From: a virus | Virus record (IMG/VR): IMGVR_UViG_3300032205_000008 | Coordinates: 1 to 41,252 of that record | Length of the DNA: 41,252 nucleotides | Strand: one strand, 5' to 3' | Made by a program: the position numbers and the translations under genes | Notes under the pieces: model-generated | The model's input: only the letters and a program-made list of their open reading frames with translations | Told to the model about the DNA's origin: nothing | The model's database searches: none | Part shown: one piece after another, positions 29,531 through 38,679 of the stretch | How the letters are laid out: the number at the start of each line of letters is the position of its first letter | Position numbering within the stretch: the first letter of the stretch is position 1

Positions 29531-30115
29531 ATGTCCGCACCGCTCCTGAACGGACCGCGCGTACGCCCGAACGGTCTCACGTTCCGGCAAGAGCGCTTCA
29601 TTGCTGAGTACGCGATCGATGGACACGCGACCCGAGCCGCTATTCGTGCAGGCTATCGGCCGACGAACGCGTCCGATTGTGCCAGTAACCTGCTCAGACT
29701 CCCCAAAATCCAACAGGCGATCGAAGTACACAAAGCGCAGCAATTCCGGCGCGCCGATCTGACCGCGGCCCGTATCCTCGAAGAATTGCGCCGTGTGGCG
29801 ACGTTTGACCCGCGTTCGTGCTTTACCGAAACGGGCAATTTGAAGCCGATTCATGAATTAACAGGGGAGCAGGCAAGCTCCATAGCAGCCGTAGACGTCG
29901 TTAAGCGCAACCTGACGTCTGGCGATGGAAGTATCGATACCGTCTACAGGATTAAGTTCTGGGATAAATTGAGAGCGTTAGAGTTGCTGGCGAAGCATTT
30001 CGGCCTACTCGTAGAGAGGCTAGAGGCTCACGGAACCATTCACATTACGTGGGGCGAGAGCGAAAGTGTCCAACCCGTGACGGTCGACGTAACCCCGAGC
30101 ATAAATCCCCAATGA
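29531..30115 (+). CDS. terS: Terminase small subunit
   Basis: This 194-residue protein binds the packaging site and loads the large terminase. LTFRQERFIAEYAIDGHATR, then AAIRAGYRPTNASDCASNLL and RLPKIQQAIEVH, is the helix-turn-helix N-terminal domain of the Terminase_2 type. AARILEELRRVATFDPRSCF and KLRALELLAKHFGLLVERLE form the oligomerisation part. There is no obvious Shine-Dalgarno before ATG 29531, so the start may be leaderless or weakly translated. Unusually, 552 bp of structured non-coding DNA separates it from the large subunit. Confidence 0.9.
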   Translation: MSAPLLNGPRVRPNGLTFRQERFIAEYAIDGHATRAAIRAGYRPTNASDCASNLLRLPKIQQAIEVHKAQQFRRADLTAARILEELRRVATFDPRSCFTETGNLKPIHELTGEQASSIAAVDVVKRNLTSGDGSIDTVYRIKFWDKLRALELLAKHFGLLVERLEAHGTIHITWGESESVQPVTVDVTPSINPQ

Positions 30116-30390
30116 ATCACTCTGAGTCTGATACTCCATATTATGTAAACCTGTAAGTGATTGATTCTTTGCGGCTTAGCCTCTTTCCGCTCACAGACAC
30201 GTACCGGTAAATGCCGTTTCCGGGCACGCGTCCTAGAAATCGGCCGATCGAAAACCACCCATCGCCGTCGCCGCGCCGCTGCATGTGGCCTTAGTAGGCC
30301 ATCCTCAGTTTCTCGTCTGTGTGTTCTCTTAGGCCAATAGCCTCACCTTACTGCTCACTTTCTTCTAGGCCAATAGAACCTACTTCTTTC

Positions 30391-30431
30391 TCTCTCGCGC
30401 GGATACGCTTGGGGCTTCTCCGCGCGAGAGA
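30391..30431. repeat. 13-bp perfect stem-loop
   Basis: TCTCTCGCGCGGA (30391-30403) pairs with 30419-30431 over a 15-nt loop. Confidence 0.7.
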
Positions 30432-30445
30432 CGGCAGCAGTGCGT

Positions 30446-30479
30446 CTGGACGTCTAGCTGGACGTCTGGCTGGACGTCT
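30446..30479 (+). repeat. Three tandem CTGGACGTCT repeats, 12-bp period
   Basis: Perfect copies occur at 30446-30455, 30458-30467 and 30470-30479, separated by AG and GG. Each contains the palindrome GACGTC. They are candidate small-terminase binding sites. Confidence 0.85.
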
Positions 30480-30526
30480 TGTTGTTGAGTGAGTGAGCGG
30501 GTTTTCGTGTCTTTCTCTGCTCTTTT

Positions 30527-30563
30527 TTCCTTGGCCAAGGACTCTAAGTCCTAGGCCAAGGAA
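30527..30563. repeat. 17-bp stem-loop with one mismatch
   Basis: TTCCTTGGCCAAGGACT (30527-30543) pairs with 30547-30563 over a 3-nt loop, with a single A-A mismatch. It follows a run of T on the plus strand. Confidence 0.75.
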
Positions 30564-30576
30564 GAACGGACAGATC

Positions 30577-30613
30577 GCGAGAAGAACCGTTTGTTGAGAA
30601 CGGTTCTTCTCGC
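30577..30613. repeat. 15-bp perfect stem-loop before terL
   Basis: GCGAGAAGAACCGTT (30577-30591) pairs perfectly with 30599-30613 over a 7-nt loop, 55 bp before the terL start. Confidence 0.78.
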
Positions 30614-30667
30614 TTCAAGAGACGGCTCTTTGCTTGGCCAAGAGCGGATGGATAGGGTGGAAGCCGC

Positions 30668-32071
30668 GTGCCCGCCACGCTCCAGATTGCGATTCCGTAT
30701 GCGCCCCGGCGGTGGGCGCGGCCCCTGCACGCGTCCACGAAGCGGTGGGCGGTGCTGGTGCTGCATCGCCGCGCCGGGAAGACGACGGCGGTCATCAATC
30801 ACCACCAGCGCGCCGCCATGGATGACGCCTGGGAGCTACGCCGCCTGCAGGCACTCCTCCCGGACAAGGACGAGCGCTATCTTCGGCCGCTCCTGCATCG
30901 CCGCGTCTACTGGCACGTCATGCCGACGCTCAAGCAGGCCAAGGAGGTCGCCTGGGATCTGCTCAAGGAGATGGCCCGGCCGATTCCCGGCATCAAGGTC
31001 AACAACTCGGAACTGACCGTCACGTATCCCAACGGCAACAAGCTGAAGCTCGTCGGCGCCGATGATCCGGACGCCCTGCGCGGCCCGGCCCTCTCCGGGC
31101 TGAGTTTGGACGAGTATTCCCAGATCCCGGCCGCGACCTTCGGCGAGGTGCTCAGCAAAAGCCTCGGCGATCACCTCGGCTACGCCATCTTTGCCGGAAC
31201 CATCAAGGGCAAAGACCAGTTGTACGACACCTACACCAAGGCGCAGGACAACCCGCAGTGGTACGCCGTCTGGCAGGACATCGACACGTCGCTCGCGACC
31301 GAGCACGGGCCAACGATTGCCGCGCTCAGCCGCGCCATGGAGGACGACCGCAGCCTCGTCCTTCAGGGCGTCATGACCCAGGCCGAATACGACCAGGAGT
31401 GGTACCTCTCGGTCGATGCCGCCATCAAGGGCGCCATCTACGGGGCGGAACTGCAGGAGGCGCGCAAGGCCGGGCGCATCACCCGCGTCCCCTATGAGCC
31501 GGCGCTCCCGGTCGATACCGATTGGGATCTCGGCATGGATGACGCGACCGCGATCTGGTTTTCGCAATCGCTCAAATCGGGCGAGATTCGCCTCATCGAC
31601 TACTACGAGACCTCGGGCGAAGGCCTCCCGGCCATCGCCCGGGTGCTCCACGGCAAGGGCTACACCTACGGCACCCATTGGGGGCCGCACGATCTGGCCG
31701 TGCGGGAACTCGGCACCGGCAAATCGCGGCTCGATACGGCGCAGGCGCTCGGGCTGCGCTTCTCGGTCACCCCCCGCATGCACGGCGTCAAGGGCTACGA
31801 GGTCGAGGAAGGCATCCGCGCGGGCCGGATGCTCCTCGCCGCCTGCTGGTTCGACGCCGAGCGCTGCGACAAAGGCTTAGAAGCGCTCCGGCACTACCGC
31901 CGCACCTACAACACGCGGCTTCAGGAATTCACCGCCACCCCGGTCCATGACTGGGCCAGTCACGGCGCCGACGCCTTTCGTGGCCTCGCCGTCAGGTACG
32001 AACGCCCGGTCGATCGCAAACGCGTCCAGGCGCCCGCGCTCGCCCGTGATCTCGGCTGGATGGGCACATGA
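30668..32071 (+). CDS. terL: Terminase large subunit
   Basis: This 467-residue packaging motor has an ATPase domain with Walker A HRRAGKTT (33-40) and Walker B SGLSLDEY (D148, E149), plus a coupling AGT motif (FAGTIKG). The C-terminal RNase H-like nuclease has Asp residues in DTDWDLGMDDAT (about 283-293) and in the later HDWASHGADAFR. The GTG start is preceded by GATAGGGTGG. Its stop overlaps the portal start by ATGA. Confidence 0.95.
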   Translation: MPATLQIAIPYAPRRWARPLHASTKRWAVLVLHRRAGKTTAVINHHQRAAMDDAWELRRLQALLPDKDERYLRPLLHRRVYWHVMPTLKQAKEVAWDLLKEMARPIPGIKVNNSELTVTYPNGNKLKLVGADDPDALRGPALSGLSLDEYSQIPAATFGEVLSKSLGDHLGYAIFAGTIKGKDQLYDTYTKAQDNPQWYAVWQDIDTSLATEHGPTIAALSRAMEDDRSLVLQGVMTQAEYDQEWYLSVDAAIKGAIYGAELQEARKAGRITRVPYEPALPVDTDWDLGMDDATAIWFSQSLKSGEIRLIDYYETSGEGLPAIARVLHGKGYTYGTHWGPHDLAVRELGTGKSRLDTAQALGLRFSVTPRMHGVKGYEVEEGIRAGRMLLAACWFDAERCDKGLEALRHYRRTYNTRLQEFTATPVHDWASHGADAFRGLAVRYERPVDRKRVQAPALARDLGWMGT

Positions 32072-34509
32072 GTGAGGGGCGCGGGCGACAAAAAGTGAGT
32101 GGCAAAGCGGGCAGTCAGACTGCGGCGCCCGATGCGCGTGTGGAACAAGCCCTGGAGCGCTTCAAGCTCGCGGTCGAGGCCGAAACCAAGCAACGCGAGC
32201 GCGAAATCGAGGATCTGCGCTTTCAAGTGCCCGAATACCAGTGGCCGCAGCCGGTCAAGGACGCCCGCGCCGCGCAAACGCTCGCGGGCGTCACGCTCCC
32301 CGAGCGGCCGATGCTCGCCATCCCGCAACTCGATCAACCCATTCAGCTGATTCTCAACCAGGAACGCGCCGCGCACTTGGGCGTCCAGGTCCATCCGCTG
32401 AATGAAGACGCTGACGACGACACCGCCGAAGTCCTCCAGGGCTTGTACCGGCGCATCGAAGTCGATAGCCGGGCGCATCTGGCGCGCTCGTGGGCGTTTC
32501 ACCGGGCCGTGCTCTGCGGCCGGGGCGGCTATCAAATTCTCACCGAGTACGACCCCGGCGGCGGCCATCCTTCCGACCAGCGCATCGTCATCAAACGCAT
32601 CCTCCAGCAGGCGGCGCTCTATGTCGATCCGTTCGCGCAGGAACCCGATTGGGCCGATGCCGAGTGGGCGATGGTGGTCGCCGACATCCCCTACGCCCGC
32701 TACAAGCGCCTCTACGGCGACAGCGAACTCGCCTCGTGCGATGACCAATCCCTGACCGCGATCGGTACCGAGCAACCGGGCTGGGTCAATGGCGAGCGCG
32801 AAGCGCGCACCGTCCGCATCGCCGATTACTACTACCTCGAATACGGCGACGGCGCCGATCTCACCTGGGACGACGAAGACGGCAAACGACAGTCACGGCC
32901 GAACCAGCAACCATCCGTCTGCTGGCTGAAGATCAACGCCGTCGAAGTCCTCGAAGAAATCGACTGGATGGGCCACTACCTGCCGGTGGTCCCGGTCCTC
33001 GGCCGCGAGTTGCAACCCTTCGACGGCGAGCGGCGCTTCTTCGGCGTCGTGCGCCCGAACATGGACGCGCAGCGGCTCTATAACTACGCCGCCAGCGGCG
33101 CGGTCGAGATGGCGGCGCTCGAAACCAAGGCCAGCCACGCCGTCGACCCCGAAGCCATCGAAGGCTACGAAACGTGGTGGCAACAGAAGAATATCCGCAA
33201 CTTCCCGTATCTGCCCTACCGGCACTTCTCCCACGGCCGCGAACTCGGCCCGCCGATGCCGCTCCAGGCCGACATGTCGAAGGTGCAGATGAATCTCGTG
33301 CTCCTGCAGCAGGCGCGCGAATTCATCCATGCCGGGACCGGCGCCTATGAGCCAACCCTCGGCCAGGAAAGCACGCGGGCAAAAAGCGGGCGCGCGATTC
33401 TCTCGCTGCAGCAGCAACACGACGAAGGCAACAGTAACTGGCTCGATAACCTCGCCCAGGTGAGCCTTGTCCGCGAAGCCACGATCATTCTCGATCTCAT
33501 TCCCGCGATCTACGACCGGCCGGGGCGGGTCGAGCGCATCCTCGACATGGAAGACCAGCCGCGCCCGGTCATGCTCAACGCGCCGCACGTCGTCGCCCCG
33601 CCTCGTCCCGGCCAGAAGTACGGCCGCCCGCTCCCGTCTGGGCGGGGCGCGCCCGCCGGGCTCCCGCCCGGCGCGGCGAGCCCCGCGCCTGTCCCGCTCC
33701 CGATGGCGCCGCCCGGCATGCCGCCTGGGATGGGCCAACCGCCGGGGATGCCACCGGGCATGCCGCCGCAAGGCATGCCGTCGTCGCAGGCGCCGGAGGC
33801 GGTCAAGCACTACGACCTGAGCAAAGGCAAGTACGGCGTCACCGTCAGTGTCGGCCAAGCCTACAAGTCGCGCGTCGAGCAGGGGCACGACCAACTCGGG
33901 CAACTCTTCCAGGCCGAGCCGAGCCTCTTCCAGATTCTCGGGGACATCTACCTCAAATTCTCCGATTTCCCCGGCCACATGGAAGCCGCCGATCGCGTCA
34001 AGAAGATGCTGCCGCCGCAACTGCAGCAGGCCGATCAGGATCCGGCCGCCGCCGCCGCGAACCTGCCGAAACTCCAGGCCGAAAACGAGCAACTCAAGCA
34101 GGCGCTCGCGCAGGCGTCACAGGCGCTCGAACACAAACTGGCCGAAACCAAGATGCGCGTCACGAGCGATCTCGAAATCGCCAAGATGGAGAACGCGACC
34201 AAGATCGCCGTCGCCCGCATCCAGGCGGCGAAGGGCACGTTGGACGAAGCGCGCGAAGACCAGGAAGAGCGGATCGCGCTCGCCCAACAACAGGCGTTCG
34301 ACGCGCAGCAGGCGCAGGCCGACCGGCAGCACGAGATGGCGATGGGCCAAGCCGGGCACGTCCAGGCGCTGCAGCAAGCCGACGTCGCGCACGCGCAGGC
34401 GCTCCAACAGGGCGCCTTCCAGGCGGCGACCCGCCCGGTCGAACTCCCCGAAGCCTCCCCCGAAGGTCCGCCGCCGCCCGAGGCGATGGGCCAAGGCGTG
34501 ACAGGGTAG
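32068..34509 (+). CDS. Portal protein, P22-like
   Basis: This 813-residue dodecameric channel protein has an N-terminal coiled coil, then the P22-type portal core (PIQLILNQERAAHLGVQVHP, later YVDPFAQEPDWADAEWAMVV and FFGVVRPNMDAQRLYNYAAS). Near 545-570 there is a Pro/Gly/Met repeat (PPGMPPGM). The C-terminal 150 residues form a long Ala/Gln-rich coiled coil similar to the P22 portal barrel. ATG 32068 overlaps the terL stop. Confidence 0.92.
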   Translation: MSEGRGRQKVSGKAGSQTAAPDARVEQALERFKLAVEAETKQREREIEDLRFQVPEYQWPQPVKDARAAQTLAGVTLPERPMLAIPQLDQPIQLILNQERAAHLGVQVHPLNEDADDDTAEVLQGLYRRIEVDSRAHLARSWAFHRAVLCGRGGYQILTEYDPGGGHPSDQRIVIKRILQQAALYVDPFAQEPDWADAEWAMVVADIPYARYKRLYGDSELASCDDQSLTAIGTEQPGWVNGEREARTVRIADYYYLEYGDGADLTWDDEDGKRQSRPNQQPSVCWLKINAVEVLEEIDWMGHYLPVVPVLGRELQPFDGERRFFGVVRPNMDAQRLYNYAASGAVEMAALETKASHAVDPEAIEGYETWWQQKNIRNFPYLPYRHFSHGRELGPPMPLQADMSKVQMNLVLLQQAREFIHAGTGAYEPTLGQESTRAKSGRAILSLQQQHDEGNSNWLDNLAQVSLVREATIILDLIPAIYDRPGRVERILDMEDQPRPVMLNAPHVVAPPRPGQKYGRPLPSGRGAPAGLPPGAASPAPVPLPMAPPGMPPGMGQPPGMPPGMPPQGMPSSQAPEAVKHYDLSKGKYGVTVSVGQAYKSRVEQGHDQLGQLFQAEPSLFQILGDIYLKFSDFPGHMEAADRVKKMLPPQLQQADQDPAAAAANLPKLQAENEQLKQALAQASQALEHKLAETKMRVTSDLEIAKMENATKIAVARIQAAKGTLDEAREDQEERIALAQQQAFDAQQAQADRQHEMAMGQAGHVQALQQADVAHAQALQQGAFQAATRPVELPEASPEGPPPPEAMGQGVTG

Positions 34510-34518
34510 GTCACGCCC

Positions 34519-34599
34519 ATGACGCGCGGCCTCGTGCTCTGGTGGACGGCCGTCGCGGGCGCCGGGCTCTTTCTCTGGTGGGCGTACCGCCGCCGCTAA
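34519..34599 (+). CDS. 26-residue membrane micropeptide
   Basis: The frame from ATG 34519 encodes MTRGLVLWWTAVAGAGLFLW and WAYRRR: one transmembrane helix with basic ends. GGTAGG lies upstream. It is in the short gap after the portal gene. Confidence 0.5.
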   Translation: MTRGLVLWWTAVAGAGLFLWWAYRRR

Positions 34600-34663
34600 A
34601 TCGTATGGGCTCCCATGTAATTGCGTTGGCGTGAACATCTTTGGCAGAGTGACGGAGTTTCCT

Positions 34664-34873
34664 ATGCCGTCTGTCTCAAAGGCCCAGCAGCGCCTCATGG
34701 CCGCCGCCGAACATGGCGCCACCTTCCCGAAAGCCGCCGCTCTGCGCGCCACGATGACGCGGCAGCAACTCCACGACTTCGCCGCGGGACCGATGGCCAA
34801 CAAACCCGCCCGGGCGCCCGGGGACCATCCCCATCGCAACCTTGGCCCCTACCTGCATCCCAAGAAGCGCTAA
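34664..34873 (+). CDS. DUF3008-like small protein
   Basis: From ATG 34664, with GGAG seven bases upstream, this is 69 residues. VSKAQQRLMAAAEHGATFPK, then LRATMTRQQLHDFAAGP, matches the small DUF3008-like proteins found near phage portal and scaffold genes. The protein is basic and mostly helical. The function is not known. A GTG 33 bases earlier is possible but has a weaker context. Confidence 0.78.
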   Translation: MPSVSKAQQRLMAAAEHGATFPKAAALRATMTRQQLHDFAAGPMANKPARAPGDHPHRNLGPYLHPKKR

Positions 34874-34882
34874 CGCGGGGCC

Positions 34883-35890
34883 ATGAGCGAGTACCAAACC
34901 TTCGAGCACGATGGGTTGATTGTCGAGAGCAACCGCGCTTCGCGCGACGAGCTGCGCGCCAGCTTCGGCCTCGACCCGGAGGGAGAGACGCCGCCCGAGG
35001 CACCCCCCCTGACTCCGGCAGGCGCCGCTCCGGCCGCGGACGAGGCCGTCCCCCCGCCTGCCGAGCCCGGCGAGGAAGACACCCCCGCGGCGCGAGACGC
35101 GCACGGGCGCTTTGCCCCGAAGAAAGACGTCCCGGCGCGCAATCCCGAAAAGCGCATCGATCAGGCGATCGCCCGCCAGCGCACCGCCGAAGAAGCGCGC
35201 GATGCCGCGATGCGCGAGCGCGACGAAATTCGCGCCCGCCTCGCCGCCTTGGAAACGCGCGTGGCGCCGCCGCCGCAGGCGCAGGCGCCCGCGCCGCCTC
35301 GGCCGCCAGACGACGCGTTTCCCGACTACGAGGCGTGGGCCGGGCAGCAACTGAGTCAGCGGGCGCCGAGTAGCTACGAGGCGTATCTCGACGCCCGCCA
35401 GGACTGGCGCGCCGAGGTCCACGCGCAGCGGCAGGCCGCCGCCTCGACCGAGCAGCAACGGCTCACCGCGCACGCGCAGCGCATCGCCCAGGCCAAGCAG
35501 CAGATCCCGAACTTCGATCAGTTGGTGCGCGCCGACTTGCCGGTCACGGCCGATGTCCGCGATGCCATTGTCGAGTCGCCCGTCTCGCCGCTCCTCATCC
35601 TGCACTTCTCGCAACACCCCGACGACCTTCAGCGCTATGCCCGGCTGACCGCTGCTCAAACGCATCGGGAAATTGGGCGTCTCGAATCGTGGTTGATGGC
35701 TGGAGCGCAGCGGAACGGATCCGCGCCCGGCACAGCGTCAGCCGTGGTCCCTAGTGCCGCGAAACCGCCGGGCAAGCCGGTCGGCAGTTCCGCGCCTTCA
35801 CCCGACCCCACGGCGGTCACCGACGACATGCCTGTCGATGAATGGATCGCGCGCATGAACGAACGAGACCGCAAGGCAGGCCGGAGGTGA
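34883..35890 (+). CDS. Scaffolding protein, P22 gp8-like
   Basis: The 335-residue, mostly helical, charged protein has an acidic Pro-rich N-terminus, a long helix (RIDQAIARQRTAEEARDAAM, then RERDEIRARLAALE), a Pro/Ala linker and a C-terminal module (MPVDEWIARMNERDRKAGRR) suited to coat binding. Its place just before the coat gene agrees. Scaffold guides procapsid assembly and leaves before or during packaging. Confidence 0.85.
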   Translation: MSEYQTFEHDGLIVESNRASRDELRASFGLDPEGETPPEAPPLTPAGAAPAADEAVPPPAEPGEEDTPAARDAHGRFAPKKDVPARNPEKRIDQAIARQRTAEEARDAAMRERDEIRARLAALETRVAPPPQAQAPAPPRPPDDAFPDYEAWAGQQLSQRAPSSYEAYLDARQDWRAEVHAQRQAAASTEQQRLTAHAQRIAQAKQQIPNFDQLVRADLPVTADVRDAIVESPVSPLLILHFSQHPDDLQRYARLTAAQTHREIGRLESWLMAGAQRNGSAPGTASAVVPSAAKPPGKPVGSSAPSPDPTAVTDDMPVDEWIARMNERDRKAGRR

Positions 35891-35897
35891 ACCACGG

Positions 35898-37133
35898 ATG
35901 GCCAATCAACTGGCGAACTCAATCTGGGTGACGAAAGAAACCGCCCGCTTCTATGTCAACGATCTGACGGCGCTCGAACACGTCAATCGCACCTACGACG
36001 ATCAGTACGAACAAGCCGGGGCCAAAGTCGGGAACACGGTCAATGCCCGCCTGCCGCAGCGCTTCATGGTCACCGATGGCCAGGCGCTACAGATGCAGTC
36101 GATCCTCGATCAGACCGTCCCGATCACGCTGACGAATCAGAAAAACGTCGCCTTCGGGTACTCGTCCCAGCAAGCGACGACCGAACTCGATCTGATCCGG
36201 CAGCGCTACGTGGCGCCCGGCGCCGAAGCCCTCGCCAACGCGAGTGAGGTGCTGTTCTTCAATGCCGTCTATCGCGACGTCTGGGCCGCGGTCGGCACCC
36301 CCGGGGTCACCCCGAACACGATCCAAACCTATCTCGCGGCAGGCACCAAGCTCACCGATCTGGCGGCGCCGCTCGCGGGGCGCGTGGCCATCCTCGATCC
36401 GCTCGCCATGCAGACGATCGCAGGCGCCGCCTCGGTCATGTTCAACCCGAGCGGGGTGCAGTCGGAGAACTACAAGGAAGGGCAGTTCGCGGGACAGCAA
36501 CTCGGCGTCTCCGGCTGGTACCAGGATCCGAACCGGCCGGTCCACACGACCGGCAGTTTCACCGCCTCGACGCCGATCGTCAGCGGCGCGGGGCAGACCG
36601 GCTCGACCCTCTCGACCACCGGTTGGGCCAGTGGCGCGACCTCGCTCAAGAAAGGGGACGTCTTCACGATTGCCGGGGTCAATGCCGTCAACGCGCTCTC
36701 GTATCAGACCACCGGCCGCCTGCAGCAGTTCACGCTGACGCAAGACGCCGTCGACGCGACCGGCGCCATCGCGGCGCTGGCGTTCGCGCCGCCCATCATC
36801 ACCTCGGGGCAGTTGCAGACGGTCGACGCGGCGCCCGCGGCCAACGCCGCGATTACCGTCTGGTCGGCCAACCCGGTCGGCGGGACGCTCGCGGCGACCC
36901 TCTCGCCGCAGTCCTTCGTCTGGCACCCGGACGCGTTCGCGTTCGTCATGGCCGACTTGGCGAAGCCGAACGGCGGCGCCGCGTCGGAGTTTGTCCGCAG
37001 CAAGGCGCTCGGTTTCTCCATCCGCATGGTCGAGCAGTACCAGATCACGAGCGACCAGAACCCGTCACGGCTCGACATCTTGATCGGCGCCGCGTCCGTC
37101 CAGCCCCGGCTGGCCTGCCGCGTCGTCGGCTAA
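35898..37133 (+). CDS. Major capsid (coat) protein, P22 gp5-like
   Basis: The gene encodes 411 residues. MANQLANSIWVTKETARFYV, then VNRTYDDQYEQAGAKVGNTV and NARLPQRFMV, is the typical P22 coat N-terminus. The HK97-fold P and A domain elements follow, with an insertion-like region rich in Thr and Gly (about 220-330). It forms the icosahedral shell. The start is 7 bp after the scaffold stop. Confidence 0.93.
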   Translation: MANQLANSIWVTKETARFYVNDLTALEHVNRTYDDQYEQAGAKVGNTVNARLPQRFMVTDGQALQMQSILDQTVPITLTNQKNVAFGYSSQQATTELDLIRQRYVAPGAEALANASEVLFFNAVYRDVWAAVGTPGVTPNTIQTYLAAGTKLTDLAAPLAGRVAILDPLAMQTIAGAASVMFNPSGVQSENYKEGQFAGQQLGVSGWYQDPNRPVHTTGSFTASTPIVSGAGQTGSTLSTTGWASGATSLKKGDVFTIAGVNAVNALSYQTTGRLQQFTLTQDAVDATGAIAALAFAPPIITSGQLQTVDAAPAANAAITVWSANPVGGTLAATLSPQSFVWHPDAFAFVMADLAKPNGGAASEFVRSKALGFSIRMVEQYQITSDQNPSRLDILIGAASVQPRLACRVVG

Positions 37134-37151
37134 CCGGAAGGGAGACGCGTG

Positions 37152-37793
37152 ATGGCACTCACGGCTACTACGGCGACCTCGGCGATCGGCGTCAATGACA
37201 TCTCGATCGTCGTCGCCTCGGCGACCGGATTCACGCCGGGCGCGATCGTGCGGATCGATCAGGAAGTCCTCACCGTCGGGCGGTCGTATCCGTCCGGGAA
37301 TCTCACCGTGCCGGTCCATCGCGGCCAGGACGGCACCGCGACGGCGGCGCATCCGTCGGGCGCCAAGGTCTTGGTCGAGACCGTCGCCGATCTCAACGTC
37401 GGCGGCGCCGGGCCGCTGCCGCAGACGACGACGCAGTTCCCGGCCGTGCGCGGGCGCGCCATTAAGAGCTACTCGGCGAGCGGGGCGATTACGTTGCCGA
37501 CGCCGGGCAGCGACATGGTGGCGTTCCTCAACGGGACCAGCGCCTTGACGATGTCGCTCGCCAATCCCACGGCCGATCAGGATGGCGACGTGCTCTACAT
37601 CATCGGCAACGGCAAGGCCGCGCACGTCGTCAACTACACCGCCGGGCTCGGCAGCGGCGGCGGCACCCTCGATGCGGGCACGGCCGCGGCGGGGAACCTG
37701 TGTGCCGTGCAACTCATGGCGGCGGGCGGCTTCTGGGTCTATGTCGGCGTCCCCTCCGCGACGGGCGCCGCGAACGCGTTCCTCTGGGCCTGA
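37152..37793 (+). CDS. Head-associated protein, unknown
   Basis: This 213-residue beta-rich protein starts at ATG 37152, or GTG one codon earlier. ISIVVASATGFTPGAIVRID, then EVLTVGRSYPSGNLTVPVHR, resembles decoration or fibre-type proteins after the coat gene in environmental phages. It may decorate the capsid. A stem-loop terminator follows directly. Confidence 0.72.
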   Translation: MALTATTATSAIGVNDISIVVASATGFTPGAIVRIDQEVLTVGRSYPSGNLTVPVHRGQDGTATAAHPSGAKVLVETVADLNVGGAGPLPQTTTQFPAVRGRAIKSYSASGAITLPTPGSDMVAFLNGTSALTMSLANPTADQDGDVLYIIGNGKAAHVVNYTAGLGSGGGTLDAGTAAAGNLCAVQLMAAGGFWVYVGVPSATGAANAFLWA

Positions 37794-37807
37794 GAGGCGC
37801 CTGCACG

Positions 37808-37845
37808 GGGTCTCGGCCCGTCACGACCCGTGACGGCCGAGACCC
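37808..37845. terminator. Stem-loop after the coat operon
   Basis: GGGTCTCGGCC plus GTCACG (37808-37825, with one bulged C) pairs with 37829-37845 over a 3-nt loop. The 17-bp stem suits a transcription terminator or a processing site that raises coat-gene mRNA; a short T-containing stretch (TCTTGTTTTG) follows. Confidence 0.7.
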
Positions 37846-37880
37846 TGCCGTCGTCTTGTTTTGAGAAAGCGGTGGCTGCG

Positions 37881-38426
37881 ATGCCAATGGTCATTTCGCC
37901 GGAGAGCGAAGCCGGGAAGGAACTCGCGAAGTGGGAGGCGCCGAAGCGCCAGGGCGGGATGCGCTGTGATGGCTATGAAGCCTTTCCCGCCATGCTCTAT
38001 CGGGCGCATCTGCGAAACGGCAAATGTCGGTGTCTGGTCAATCCGATGACCTATCGGACGGAAGCCGAGCAACTCGACGCCGCCGCCTTTAACACGTCTT
38101 GCATACGCATTGTCAAGGACGAAGCCGAGTATCGCCTCGCCAGGGGCTCGGGCTGGTGGGACTCGGCGCAGGCCGCCATCGAGGCGTGTGAACACGAGCA
38201 GTTGGCGATCGCCGATCTCGCCGCTGAGCGCGCGTTTCATGATCAGCGCCTGAGTCAGAAAGCGCAGGCCGAAGTCCAGGCGGTTGAGCGCCAGACCGAC
38301 GAGCATGTGGTGGACGTCGTCCCGGCAAAACCGCGGCGCGGACGGCCGCGGGGACGTCCGTTCCAGAAGAAAGCCGTGCCTGTCACCAGCAGTCATCCGC
38401 AGGGAGATCACGATGACCGGGGCTGA
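37881..38426 (+). CDS. Head-region protein, unknown
   Basis: From ATG 37881, after GCGGTGG, this is 181 residues. ELAKWEAPKRQGGMRCDGYE, then FPAMLYRAHLRNGK and FNTSCIRIVKDEAEYRLARG, recurs as a conserved structural-region protein in podophages. The C-terminal helix is Ala/Gln-rich and ends in a basic tail. The end overlaps the next gene by 14 bp. Confidence 0.72.
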   Translation: MPMVISPESEAGKELAKWEAPKRQGGMRCDGYEAFPAMLYRAHLRNGKCRCLVNPMTYRTEAEQLDAAAFNTSCIRIVKDEAEYRLARGSGWWDSAQAAIEACEHEQLAIADLAAERAFHDQRLSQKAQAEVQAVERQTDEHVVDVVPAKPRRGRPRGRPFQKKAVPVTSSHPQGDHDDRG

Positions 38427-38679
38427 TACCTACGCCCGCGGCGTTGTGATCACGAAGTCCGACACCGTCAATTACGACAACACGACGGTCTCGGGACCGA
38501 CCAAGCCGATTCCGTCGCAAGGGATCTATGTCGGCGGCGCGGGCATTGTCGCCGCCGTCTTCGAGGACGGCTCCGTCGTCAACTTCACGGCGGTCTCGGG
38601 ACAGATCCTGCCGCTCAAGACGATTCGCGTCAACAACACGAATACGACCGCGACCTTGATGGTGGCGCTCTATGTCTGA
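38413..38679 (+). CDS. Spike-base-like protein (RCAP_rcc01079-type)
   Basis: The gene encodes 88 residues. TKSDTVNYDNTTVSGPTKPI, then IYVGGAGIVAAVFEDGSVVN and LPLKTIRVNNTNTTATLMVA, matches small head-spike base proteins shared by phages and gene transfer agents. In these particles it anchors fibres on the capsid. GGGAGA precedes the ATG. Confidence 0.82.
   Translation: MTGADTYARGVVITKSDTVNYDNTTVSGPTKPIPSQGIYVGGAGIVAAVFEDGSVVNFTAVSGQILPLKTIRVNNTNTTATLMVALYV

Larger units (their letters stand above)
30116..30667. other. Structured non-coding region between terS and terL, candidate packaging site
   Basis: This 552-bp stretch has no convincing gene on either strand. It contains several strong stem-loops, three tandem copies of CTGGACGTCT, two AGGCCAATAG repeats (30331 and 30367) and further GGCCAA motifs near 30533, 30555 and 30637. 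Packaging sites are commonly in or next to terS, so a cos or pac site is plausible. Confidence 0.6.

Noticed and set aside
30116-30667. tRNA or other known structured RNA gene
   Set aside because: No cloverleaf with acceptor stem and anticodon arms could be drawn; the stems are independent hairpins.
32893-34092. 399-codon minus-strand frame inside the portal gene
   Set aside because: Shadow frame; the portal reading is strongly supported on the plus strand.
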